The notes beneath the pieces are model-generated. The model had not been told where the DNA came from. It did no database searches and saw only the letters and a program-made list of their open reading frames with translations. Made by a program: the position numbers and the translations under genes. Positions 54,379 through 64,000 of a stretch of 64,000 bases of DNA are shown here, piece by piece (position 1 is the stretch's first letter; each line of letters starts with the position of its first letter). The stretch spans positions 7,501-71,500 of the forward strand of contig NC_135795.1 of NCBI RefSeq assembly GCF_051106095.1, given 5' to 3'. The stretch comes from Pogona vitticeps (lineage: Eukaryota; Chordata; Lepidosauria; Squamata; Agamidae).

Positions 54379-55537
54379 TCATTTCGCAGCACTCTGGTGG
54401 TATCTGTGTCGCCAAACCTCTTGGATCTTCTTGCACCATTTGTGGGCATTCCCGCTTGGGTCCATCAGATAGTACGTCCTGTTGGGCTTCAAGGAGACAA
54501 GTTCTCAGTGTCCTCCTCCTGCCAATGCTGGGCAAGGTGACACCGCCAAGCCTAGCATTCAGCCAGAGCTATCAGGCTGGCAGGCCTCCCCTTCAGCTGG
54601 GTGGGTTCTGGCCAGCCTCTGGGCCCTTCTACCACCCTCCTGCCCTGAAGAGACAGAGCACACCATGCCTGGCACACCTACAGTGGGCCAAAGGAGCAAA
54701 TGGCCTTGGACCACATCACTGGACAGGCATCGTCCTGTGGACCAAGACAACACACAAGCTGTTGTCTTGGTGCTGCCAACATTTCTGGATCTTGTTTCCA
54801 AGCATGGCCAGCCAAGAGCACCCAGCTTGCACATCTAAAGGAGGACAACATTACTGGCTGACTGGCTGGCCGGCAAGCTGGAAACATCATCAGGTGAACG
54901 GACCCGAGGTGTCACTTACTGTGTGAACAAAAAAGGTCTTGAAATTCTTAGCTTCTGGGCGGAGTTCCAGCGACCATGGAATCTCCCCTTTCAGAACTTT
55001 GTTAACAGGATCCACGTAATACAAGTGAGGGCCTTCAGTCAACAGCAGTTGGCGCCGGCGAGCAAACAGGCCCTGCGGAAGAGAAGCAATTGGCACCTGG
55101 GGCAGAGCTGAGGCAAAAAGACTCCAGATTTACAGGGGGAACCAAGTTCCCAGGAATCTCCCAGAAGATCACCAGGGATAGTGATGTGTGTCAGCATTTG
55201 GGTTCGTGAACACAAACAATCCTCTGGGCAGCTCCTAGCTCCTGTTTCCATTCCTTTGGCATGTTCGCTATGAACCGTTTATAGCTGAAGGAAGAAAAGT
55301 GGCTCCAGTTCTTAGGAAGTACAGTTATGAAAGGCTGCACACTTAGGGTTGGGGCTGCACCTGTGCATGGCTACAGTGCTATCGTTTGCATTTCATATCA
55401 TGATGCCTAATACACCACACGGGCAGCTCTAGTCATTGGGAAATCAGGACATATGTCTATAAGTGCACTTAAAAGAAGGAGAAGGAGAAGGAGAAGGAGA
55501 AGGAGAAGGAGAAGGAGAAGGAGAAGGAAGGAAGGAA

Positions 55538-55591
<54 letters not shown>

Positions 55592-58500
55592 GGCTCCCAA
55601 AGGAGACAATGGCAAAGGAAAGCTGGAGGAGGGGCGATGAAGGGAATGCACTAAGAGAGGGCAGAGGGCCCAAAGTATGGGGAGGATGCCTTTGCAGTAC
55701 AAGGCGAAGACCAGCTCTATGCAAAAATGGCCTGGTGGCTCCAGCAACCAGGCGGCAGTACAGCAGAGCTGGAACAGCTGAGCCAGAGGCATTCAGACTT
55801 TCCACCATCAGATCTCCCTTGGCAATCCCCCACGGCCACCTAGAGTGGGTGGCAGTGCTTAGTGTCCATTCTGAGTCTTACTTTTAAGAATGCCTATTTA
55901 GAGGATCTACCTTTTAAATGCAGTTGCACTTCACACTGTTCTTAAAAGTACAGGCTTATTTCTTATTGCTTTTGTCCCCTGGCACTAAACTCTGCTCATG
56001 CCAGACACACACACGACCCCCCCACCCCACCCATGAACGCATGTAGATGCTCTCCAGCTGAGTAACTTACCTTCCTCTTGTCTACAGGCCCCATTTTCAG
56101 GATTAAATTATTTTCTACAAACTGATGCCTGAGAAGAAAATATCACTACATGTTATTTCAATTAACCAACATCAAGCCCACCTGCCCAGCCAGGCAGAGG
56201 ACAATCCTCTGCAGACCCAATAAAAAGAAACCATCACAAACGCTGCCTTGGGGACTGGAACGAGCAACCTGCTAGAGGGACGCCCAGGATTAAGGAGTGG
56301 ACGTGCAGCCCTCCAGATCTTTTACTCGGCAAGCCTCAATAGCAGCAGAAAGTGTCCATTCTACCAAAAAGAAGCAGGCACATATTCGGAAGGACTCGGA
56401 GGACCAGCTCAAATGGCACTGGTACAAAATGGCCATTTTTGACTCGGGTTCCATGGTGGTGGCTGGCTAGATTTCAGAACCCTACTTGCTCTGGTCCAAC
56501 GTTTCAAGGGTCCAAAACCTTCGCTCAACCCACCACCGCCCACCCCCCCAGTAACCAAGTGATGTACACAGATGACCTCAAGAGTGAGACCTCTGGGGAC
56601 CCTCTCTGGAAGAGGAGATCACGCTGCCAAAGAAAACCTTGTGGCTGCTCTCCAGGTAGAGCTCCACCTGACACCTCAGGAAAAAACCCAGCTTTAGAGG
56701 TCCTGTGAAGGCTTCAGACGAGGAACAGGGAACTCTCCAGATGTTGCTTCAAACTCCATGAGCCCCAGCCACCATGGCCCACTCGCCATGGCAAAAGAAA
56801 ACGAACCCTCCTCCCGAGTGGCATCCAAGGGAAACGGGGCACAGAAAATTGCTTACCAGGGATTCCCACCCGCCTGCTTTGCCAACAGTAACCGTTTCTC
56901 TTCCTCTGAGAACTGGAGGTCCAGTTCAAAAGAGTTGCTGTCCAGGTCGTGTATATATTGCTCTATGTTGTTCCCCGAGGTCTGCGGGGCTCCCGTCTCT
57001 GGGGAAGACAGCGACTGAGAAGAGGCGGAGCCGGAAACTTGCATGCAGCCAAACTGACTCAGGAGATTGTCATACTACAAGAAATACAGCCCTCGTTTCA
57101 TTTGTGCTGAACCCAAGGGGGCCCTCCTGCCCTCTCACCCTCCCTGGATGCCCCAAGGGGCTGGAGACATCCCTGGCTGGCCAGAAGAAATGGAGGAGAC
57201 GCACCCCGCTGGTCACACTATGATGGGCAAGTCAAAGGAAGAATGGGGCCTGTGGGGGCTGCTGAGGGAAGGAGCGGGAGAGTGGGGCAAAACCTGTGGC
57301 CCTCACTCCTCCTGGCAGGAAAGCACAGCGCAGAGCCCAGAAGGGGGCAAGAGAACCGCTCCTTGCAGAGGGTGGGCAGAAGTCCTCTACATGGCCTGAG
57401 GAGCCTTTCCCCTTCCACAAAAGATAGTATTCATACCTGCCTGAAAGCTGGCACTACTTACATTGCCATAACAATCTTCATCATCCTCAGACATGGCAGG
57501 CAGATACGCTGTGAGCTTGGGTGGGGTCTGGAGGTGCAGATCCTCCCAGGTAATGGAATCAAAGAAAGGGTGGGCTTTTAAGGGTTCATACCCACCCATT
57601 TCTTCACAGCCTAATCGCTTGGTAGCATCGAGGACCTGAAGGAGGTAAACAGCCAGCACATCACTCATGGCCATTAACAATAAACAGAACATTTCTAAAC
57701 TGTGGTTCACCTATACACTGGCGGGAGGATTCAATCATTCCTTTAGCCACCCTGACCATAAATGAAATCAATTTACCAAAAGCTTTTCTACAAGATCTTT
57801 TGCTTTGGGGAAGAACTTCTCAGGAAATTCATACTCCAGTCTGATGATCTTTTGAAATATAAGATACTCATTTCTGGAAAGGGAAAAAAAAGAATCAAGA
57901 GTCACATCTATGGAAGCCCTTCCTATGTGTCCTCTCTGAAGTTAAAAGCAAGGCAACTGTGAGGCACCAGAGAAGCAGAAGCCAAAGGTGGTATAAGCAG
58001 CAGTTGTGGTTGGGGGGCAGCAACCCTTCCCCTCCCAGAAGATCTGCATTTATCTGAGACCTTCCTTGGAAGTGAAGATCTGCATTCTTTTGGGGCAGGG
58101 TGGATCTTTCTTCTGGCAGTGGGCACGGCCGAGCCTGCTCATAGGCTCAGTCCCCCCTCCCTTACACAAGGAAAATAAGTGCAGACACCTTCGCTAAAGG
58201 TAATCTGCATGCTCAGATCATGATCCCAGTTCGAGACACGGAGGTCATATCCAAAATCTTAGTCTTACCCGGCTCTGAACGGGGATAGTCCTGCGACAAG
58301 CTGGTATACGATGCAGCCCAGAGCCCAGAGGTCAGAACTACATCCGGGGTCGAGAAGGGGCCACAGGAGGAGACAAAATGCAAATGTTAGTGCTGTGGAG
58401 GTCACGTGCAAGGGCCTCAGATTTCAAGACATCCCAACTTGTGCACCAACTGTGTAAGACCTGGCAGAACTCTTTCCAAGTCATACTCAGGTTTGGACAC

Positions 58501-61500
58501 AGAGCGGCTCCTGGGAGCCTGGTGAAGCAGAAAGCAGGTGCCCTTCCTGAACCAGACGGGCCTGGTTCTGCACTTTGGTGTCTAAGAATTCGAAGGAAGA
58601 ATGGGAGGAGCAGCCAGACCTCAGCGAAAGCTTTCACAGAAGAGCCCAAGAGACTGCTGGCTCAAAGATCAATAATGGGGAGAAGACAACAGTTCTGTAC
58701 ACTAAAGACATTTCAGACAGATATTAGCTACTTGGCACCATACGATGCCTCAGGGCTCTGGAGCCTGCATGCTCCAGAGCCCTGCCTTTGGGATGCTACT
58801 AAGAAAAGAGCATTATGAGCCTCAGCCTCAAGGTGAAGTGTGCCAGGAGGCATTTCCTCTGTCCTGCCTTCCCCACGTGGGGGCTAAATTTAACTGCAGA
58901 CCTCCATCTCAACAGGTAGCGGCCCTCCTGCACAACACTCACACACTCCTTTTATCCTGTACTTTCCATGTTGTCACTGTGTAGCATTTTTCTGTTCAGC
59001 AGGATACCAAATCATCATAAGAAAAAAGTGAATCGTAAATAACTTTTCAGGCTGTCTGTACCTATTTGATGCAGGTGGTCAAGGACTAAAGCACATTTCC
59101 TACAGTAACTCAACATTTGCTTGGGTAAGCTGCTGGGCTTTTCGTTGTTGTTGTGTTTTAAAATATTTTTAATATTTCGCTGGTCACTAAAAGTCATTGT
59201 GAGAAGATTTTACCTTTAAAGGCAGACTGTTTGCATGGAAGTACAGTATGTGGACATATATACAAATACAGATAGATAGCAAAGCATATAGCCTGGGAAA
59301 ATGTGCACAGCATTTTGCAGTTTTGTTATCCTTAACAAATGAAGCTCAATAATCCCTCCATGTTTTGGAAACATCAACTTCAACAGTGGTTTTCCCAGGA
59401 GGACAACAGAGGTCGAAGTGCTGCGGTGTGAATTAAGCCCAAGAGGCTGGCAAGAGCTTTGAGGCTGAGCTCCTGCTTCGTGGAAAGAGAGCCCAGCCAC
59501 CTGCCGGACAGAGCTGCCTCCCCACTGCCCACTTGTACATCCATGCCTGTGCGGACGCACGCACACACATAAGCCCCCTTCAGACACCTGCTTGAGCAAA
59601 CCAGGGCAGCTCACCTTTTGCAGGCAGACTTCTCCGTTAACAGCTCTGGAGACACATACTGTGCGGTTCCGACAAAGGAATTGGCCCGAGCTGAAAGAAA
59701 AAAATAAAATAAAAACCAAGAGGTCACTGCTAGGTTGCTTCCAGTCATCCCCCTTTTAGTGCGGCTGATTTAAAAAAAGAAAAAAGCAAGTGTGCAGCTC
59801 TTCCCTCTTCACTTCCTTCATGGATTTTTTTTTTGGAAATGAAGGAAAAAATGGAAGAAACAGCAGGAAGACAGGAGAATGGCAGATAAAGGCTTAGACC
59901 TGTACAACCCACCCCTCCCCAATATAATTCTTGGGACTAAGGTGAAAGTCTATCAAAAGCGTCATCAAAAGAAGCCTTTTGGCCATGAAAAAATATGGCT
60001 GCAAGACACTAATGCAAACTTGTACGCCGGCCGGCCAAGAGTAGGCTGCTGTGACCTGTGCAGCTTCAAGGCCACCTGCTTTACCTGCTATCTTTGCAGA
60101 TCTCATGATGGCAAAGTGACTTACACACAGCAAGCCCCCCTCCCTTGCCCTTCTGGTCCCTTTGCATGTCCTTGGCCACCCCAACCCACCTGGTGGCAGC
60201 CGCCCTTTCAGATAGGCTTTTGGACTTGAAGAGAAGTCTTTCTATGTTTCTAGGCTTATTCTCCAGCAGCCAAATACATTTTTTAACTTTATTCAGGTGG
60301 TTTAGGTCTCTGGCTGTGGAACCAGAGGCTGGGAGTTTGATTCCCCCACTGGGGCCTCCTTGACAGGGGCCAGACTCAGATGATCCATAGGGTCCCTTCT
60401 AGCTCTGCAGTTGTAAGATTATTATTTTAAGTTCTGAAGGCAGATGTCCAATCTGATTGAGACTTATACGCTAACCAGTGTTAAGGAAGTGCACAACACA
60501 GAGATCCAGAAAGGACGTTTTGGACATTCATTGAATGTGACAGGAAATGACACACACCTTGTTTGCTGTCTGCAGACAATATCTTTGCTGTTCCAAAGTC
60601 TGTAATCTGAATGTGCATATCTTCATTTAATAAGATGTTTTCTGGCTTAAGATCCCTGGGGAAAAAATGTCGCAGCTCATGTAAAGCAGGTCTATAAAAA
60701 CAACTGCAGTAGCTCCCTACTTTGGGGACACCCCTGCATCTCCCCCCCCCTCACATCCCAAACTTAAGAACTGCAGTGCTCTTGGCAGAAGAACACTGGA
60801 GAGACAGGACTCAGAGCTGAGAGGGAGGGAGAGTCAGTTGAAGTGAGTGAGCAGGTGGTGGTCTGAGGACAACAGCAGGAAGGAGCAGGCAATTAACATC
60901 TGTTCGGCCTCCTTTCCCATTAACAGTTCTTTCAGAATTCTCCGTCTCTTCCACTATGTTAGAAGCCCATTCTGACACTCTCTTTTGCTGCAAACACCTT
61001 TCTGCTCTCAGATCACTCTTCAAACAAACAAACAAGGTTTTTTCCTGTATGTAGTGCTAAAGCCCTCTCAAGTTTGTCAAAGTGGTCCTCAAGCAGTTTG
61101 TAGTATGCATATTCATGGATATGTACTATCATACATGGCCATCTAATGAGGGGGCAGAGATAAAAATAAATGATTTTTTAAAAATCAAATTGATTTAAAA
61201 TCCAATCGATTTTTAAAATATTAAATTATCAAAAGAATCTGACTGGTAAATATGTAAATCAAATCCAGCCTGCATCTACTATTATTCCAACCTGACGGCC
61301 ATTGCCATCTTAGCCTCAGACCATGAACCGACATAATGTGAACTTAGTATTTGCAGCTGTTGCTCAGGCAATCCATAGTGTCAATCATGTATGCATGGAG
61401 GGGGGGCACAGTCCAAACAAACAAAAGCCAGATTTTGCAGGGTAAGGGTGGGGCATCTGTCCTGCCTTCTGCAAAAGGCAAACATAGAAGAAGGTAGAGG

Positions 61501-63966
61501 CAACAAGCCTGCTAAGCTAGGAATCAGGTGGAATGGGTCTCTTTCTCCTGCAGGGAATACCATCGCTCTGAAGGAAAGCAGACCTTCCCGCTGGGCTAGC
61601 TCCATTCTGACCCTAAGGTGCATCTGCCTTCCAAGCTGGCCTGTCCTCTGGCACCAACTCAAGCCCATGTGTGCAGCCAACATTCAGGGTGACAGATGGA
61701 AGCTAAGATGCCAGTGTGCACTGCAAGTCCCTTCAAATAAGAACAGGAAGTCGGGCTCCCATTTTGACAGATACTGATCAAAAACCTATCATAGAACATG
61801 TTAGGCTGAAAAATGGAGCAAGGTGCAACCTTGTTTGAGAGGAGGGAGTCAAACAATCCTGGAGGTTGCAGGAACAGAAGTTCCAGAAAAGGCATTGAGA
61901 GCTCTTCCAATTGCTCCAAAACGTCTGGAACTAACAGGGGAAATTTATCTGTGGGTAGAAGCAGCAACAGCTCCAAACAATGTGAAGCAGTACACAGATA
62001 GATTCACTCCTGCTCTCTTACCTGTGAATAATTCCTTTTCCATGAAGGTATTCTAATGCAGCCACAATTTCAGCAGTATAAAACCTAGTACATGTCTCAT
62101 CGAATGAGCCGATCTTGCGGATGTATTTTAGAAGCTCTCCGTTTTTGGCATAACTAAGGCCAAAATCTGAATGCTAAGTTAAGAATTATTTTTCCTGGAT
62201 AGCTCTAGACTTTCAGATAATAAAAATGCACATTTTGGAAAATACTAAAGGAGGGCTAGGCAGAAGAAGACAGAAATCTGTCAGTATCAACAATTTTGAT
62301 GGATTAGCTTAAACCCATGCAGTGTTTGTAAGGGTCAGCAATCTGCATCTCTGCATCCTTATTAAAAACTCTGCTGTAAGCAGTTTTAACATAAGATATA
62401 TCCCTGTTGCTCCGAGTTGCCAATGCTTCTTGTCCCAGCCAAGGATCACAATGAAACATTTTATCCCCAAAGGATACAGAGCTTTTCATCATCTTGAAAT
62501 GTGAAGTAGAGTTTGACAAAGAAAGGGTGATCCAGACGGGACATGATATCTCGCTCCCGGGTCACGTAGGGGACCTTGTTCTCTTTTATGATGTGGCGCT
62601 TCTCCAGAATTTTAACTTTGAAAAGGAAAAGTAAGTTAGCAACGGAACCCGAGCAAGGGAACCGTACAAATATTATCCTAGCTGAGCCGCCTTCTGGAGG
62701 GAAGCCCTGAAGAACAAGCTCCCTCAAAGAATGGCAGATCTAAGAGGACCTCTCCTCTCTCAGGTGGCCAAAACAAAAAACAAAAAACAAACAAAAAACA
62801 CACTGGAGGAAGAGAATGTTACTTACTGGCATATTCTCTGGAGGTAGACAATTCTCTGGCCAAGACCACCTGTCAGGAGAAGGAAGGAAAGCCTCGTCAG
62901 GTTTGGAGCTTAAGGCAGCCAGGAAGGTCCAGGAAGGGGCTCTTGGCCACCGCACTGGGAAAATACCCTCCCATGCCATTCAGCCATCACAGATGGCCGG
63001 CAGCCAAAGTGAGCATAACTGGCAAGGGAGGCAAACAGAGCAAAAAGATTTGCCCAAGTCCCTCTGATGAGGCCAGCCGTTCTAGAACACCTCAACAGAG
63101 GACAATGTCTCAACAGAGAAGCACAGAAAGAAGGATGGAGAGAGACTGGGGACCTTTGGCCCACGGCAGCATCGGCTCTGTTGGGATCTGTGCTCCAACC
63201 ACACCACCCTGTTCAGCTCAGTGGGTCCCAGACCCATTCCCAGCAATCCCAGATATGAAAGCAAAGAGAAAAGCTTGTTCTCCGTTTTAATGTTCTCAAG
63301 GGAAGAGGCAAACCAAAACATTCTTAAAGTCACAAGAACTCTGAGTTCTCTTAGGAAGGAGATCTTGGGGAGCAAAAGGTGTGGGAAATAATGGAGAATG
63401 AGGAAATTTAGGAAAAAAAACCCAGCCTGTCAAAGGAACAGGTGCTGAAGAACAGGAGGAAGGCACAACTTGTCAAATTTCAAGAAGGCATAGAGGGTCC
63501 TATGACAAAATGGCTCACAGCAAACCACAGAGAGCATCATCCACTTTATCTGGCCTCCAGCAAGAACTACATAAACTTTTACCTCCAGGAGACCGAGATC
63601 AAGCTGGCAGGCAAAGTTGTTAAAAGACAGCAAACCAAGCAGGCTGCAGGCCACAGGGCCAACTGGTCAGGGACTCCAAGCCCAGCCTGTTGCTGCTAAT
63701 AAATAACTCACTGTGGAGAAGGATCCTTCGCCCAGAATCTTCCCAAATCTGAAGTCCTCAGGGCGTTTCTTTCGAGGCTGTGTAGGCTGCTGCAGGGACT
63801 CTGCATTCACCCGTGGTTCAGCCATGGCCCCCTCCATGCTCAGCCCTGGTCTGGTGCCACAGGAAGCAGCAACAGGAGGAGGACTGGGATCTGCTTGGTT
63901 CCTCACCATGGAGGGCGATGGGCAGGAGCACAAAACCACACTCGGCTGGATCGGGACAGCATCATA
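54379..63966 (-). CDS. PDPK1: 3-phosphoinositide-dependent protein kinase 1 (5' partial)
   Basis: PDPK1 phosphorylates the activation loops of AKT, S6K, SGK, PKC and other AGC kinases at PIP3-containing membranes. Thirteen exons: 63712-63966, 62827-62869, 62478-62615, 62022-62166, 60558-60655, 59615-59690, 58269-58337, 57777-57873, 57462-57635, 56857-57074, 56071-56128, 54920-55072 and 54379-54486. The sum is 1632 bp, 543 aa. The first exon of the family (about MARTTSQL) lies beyond the right edge; the visible part starts YDAVPIQ. Kinase landmarks are [35 protein letters not shown] and the activation loop [14 protein letters not shown] with the autophosphorylated serine. The PH domain follows, with [16 protein letters not shown] and phosphoinositide-binding basic residues. 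The protein ends [11 protein letters not shown]. The third exon uses a weak donor (GTATCC). The frame is intact. Confidence 0.97.
55475..55591. repeat. (GAAGGA)n and (GAAA)n microsatellite
   Basis: A purine-only tract in a PDPK1 intron: GAAGGA units to about 55528, GGAA units, then AAAG units to about 55591. It is polypyrimidine on the transcribed sense strand of PDPK1. Confidence 0.95.
58751..58784. repeat. Perfect 14-bp inverted repeat
   Basis: CAGGGCTCTGGAGC, a 6-bp spacer CTGCAT, then GCTCCAGAGCCCTG. It forms a GC-rich hairpin in a PDPK1 intron. Confidence 0.9.
61160..61260. repeat. AT-rich palindromic repeat remnant
   Basis: Interleaved inverted words (ATTTTTTAAAAAT, AAATTGATTTAAAATCCAAT, ATCGATTTTTAAAAT) resemble the stretch at about 43180-43245 (GATTTAAATCATTTTGATTT). 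Both may be relics of one old non-coding repeat. The family is unknown. Confidence 0.35.
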
Positions 63967-64000
63967 CTGCAGAGAGGTTGGGGGAGAGCACATGCATGAG

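Overview
The window is vertebrate nuclear DNA, most likely from a squamate reptile (lizard or snake). The evidence is large spliced genes with GT/AG introns, CpG-island promoters, tRNA-headed SINEs of the Sauria-SINE type, L2-like and L1-like LINE ends, a hAT-type MITE with an 8-bp target duplication, and many microsatellites. No bacterial feature, CRISPR array or recognisable LTR/viral element was seen. Species cannot be decided from the sequence alone.

Layout. (1) 1-18.3 kb is a gene-poor block of nested duplications: diverged ~200-bp repeats (1-0.8 kb); a TATA/CCAAT/CRE-like promoter with a possible first exon (1.15-1.4 kb); two paralogous ~3-4 kb units (A 1.48-5.48 kb, B 6.24-9.21 kb) holding L2 LINE 3' ends and a hAT MITE; and a three-copy array of ~3.1-kb units (9.24-18.28 kb), each with a GC-rich promoter-like core, a ~70-bp minisatellite and LINE tails. 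(2) 19.9-29.7 kb holds GNPTG (minus) and TSR3 (plus), head to head with start codons 110 bp apart. (3) 33.0-38.3 kb is UBE2I (minus) with a CpG-island promoter. (4) 42.2-52.2 kb is KCTD5 (minus). (5) 54.4 kb to the right edge is PDPK1 (minus); its short first coding exon lies outside the window.

All coding exons were placed by reading both strands, matching the protein families, and requiring splice sites and phases to agree. The totals come to GNPTG 295 aa, TSR3 338 aa, UBE2I 158 aa, KCTD5 280 aa and PDPK1 543 aa within the window; each summed CDS is a multiple of three and none shows a disabling change.

The genes have unrelated housekeeping roles: GNPTG in lysosomal enzyme tagging, TSR3 in 18S rRNA modification, UBE2I as SUMO E2, KCTD5 as a CUL3 adaptor and PDPK1 as a master AGC kinase. 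All have human orthologues on 16p13.3, so this is conserved synteny with rearrangement: PDPK1/KCTD5 sit next to UBE2I, and BAIAP3, which lies between UBE2I and TSR3 in human, is not in the gap here. The most unusual parts are the promoter-bearing tandem array at 9-18 kb, an exon-like insert in one of its copies, a candidate alternative acidic last exon of KCTD5, and a near-perfect 31-bp palindrome at 31.1 kb.
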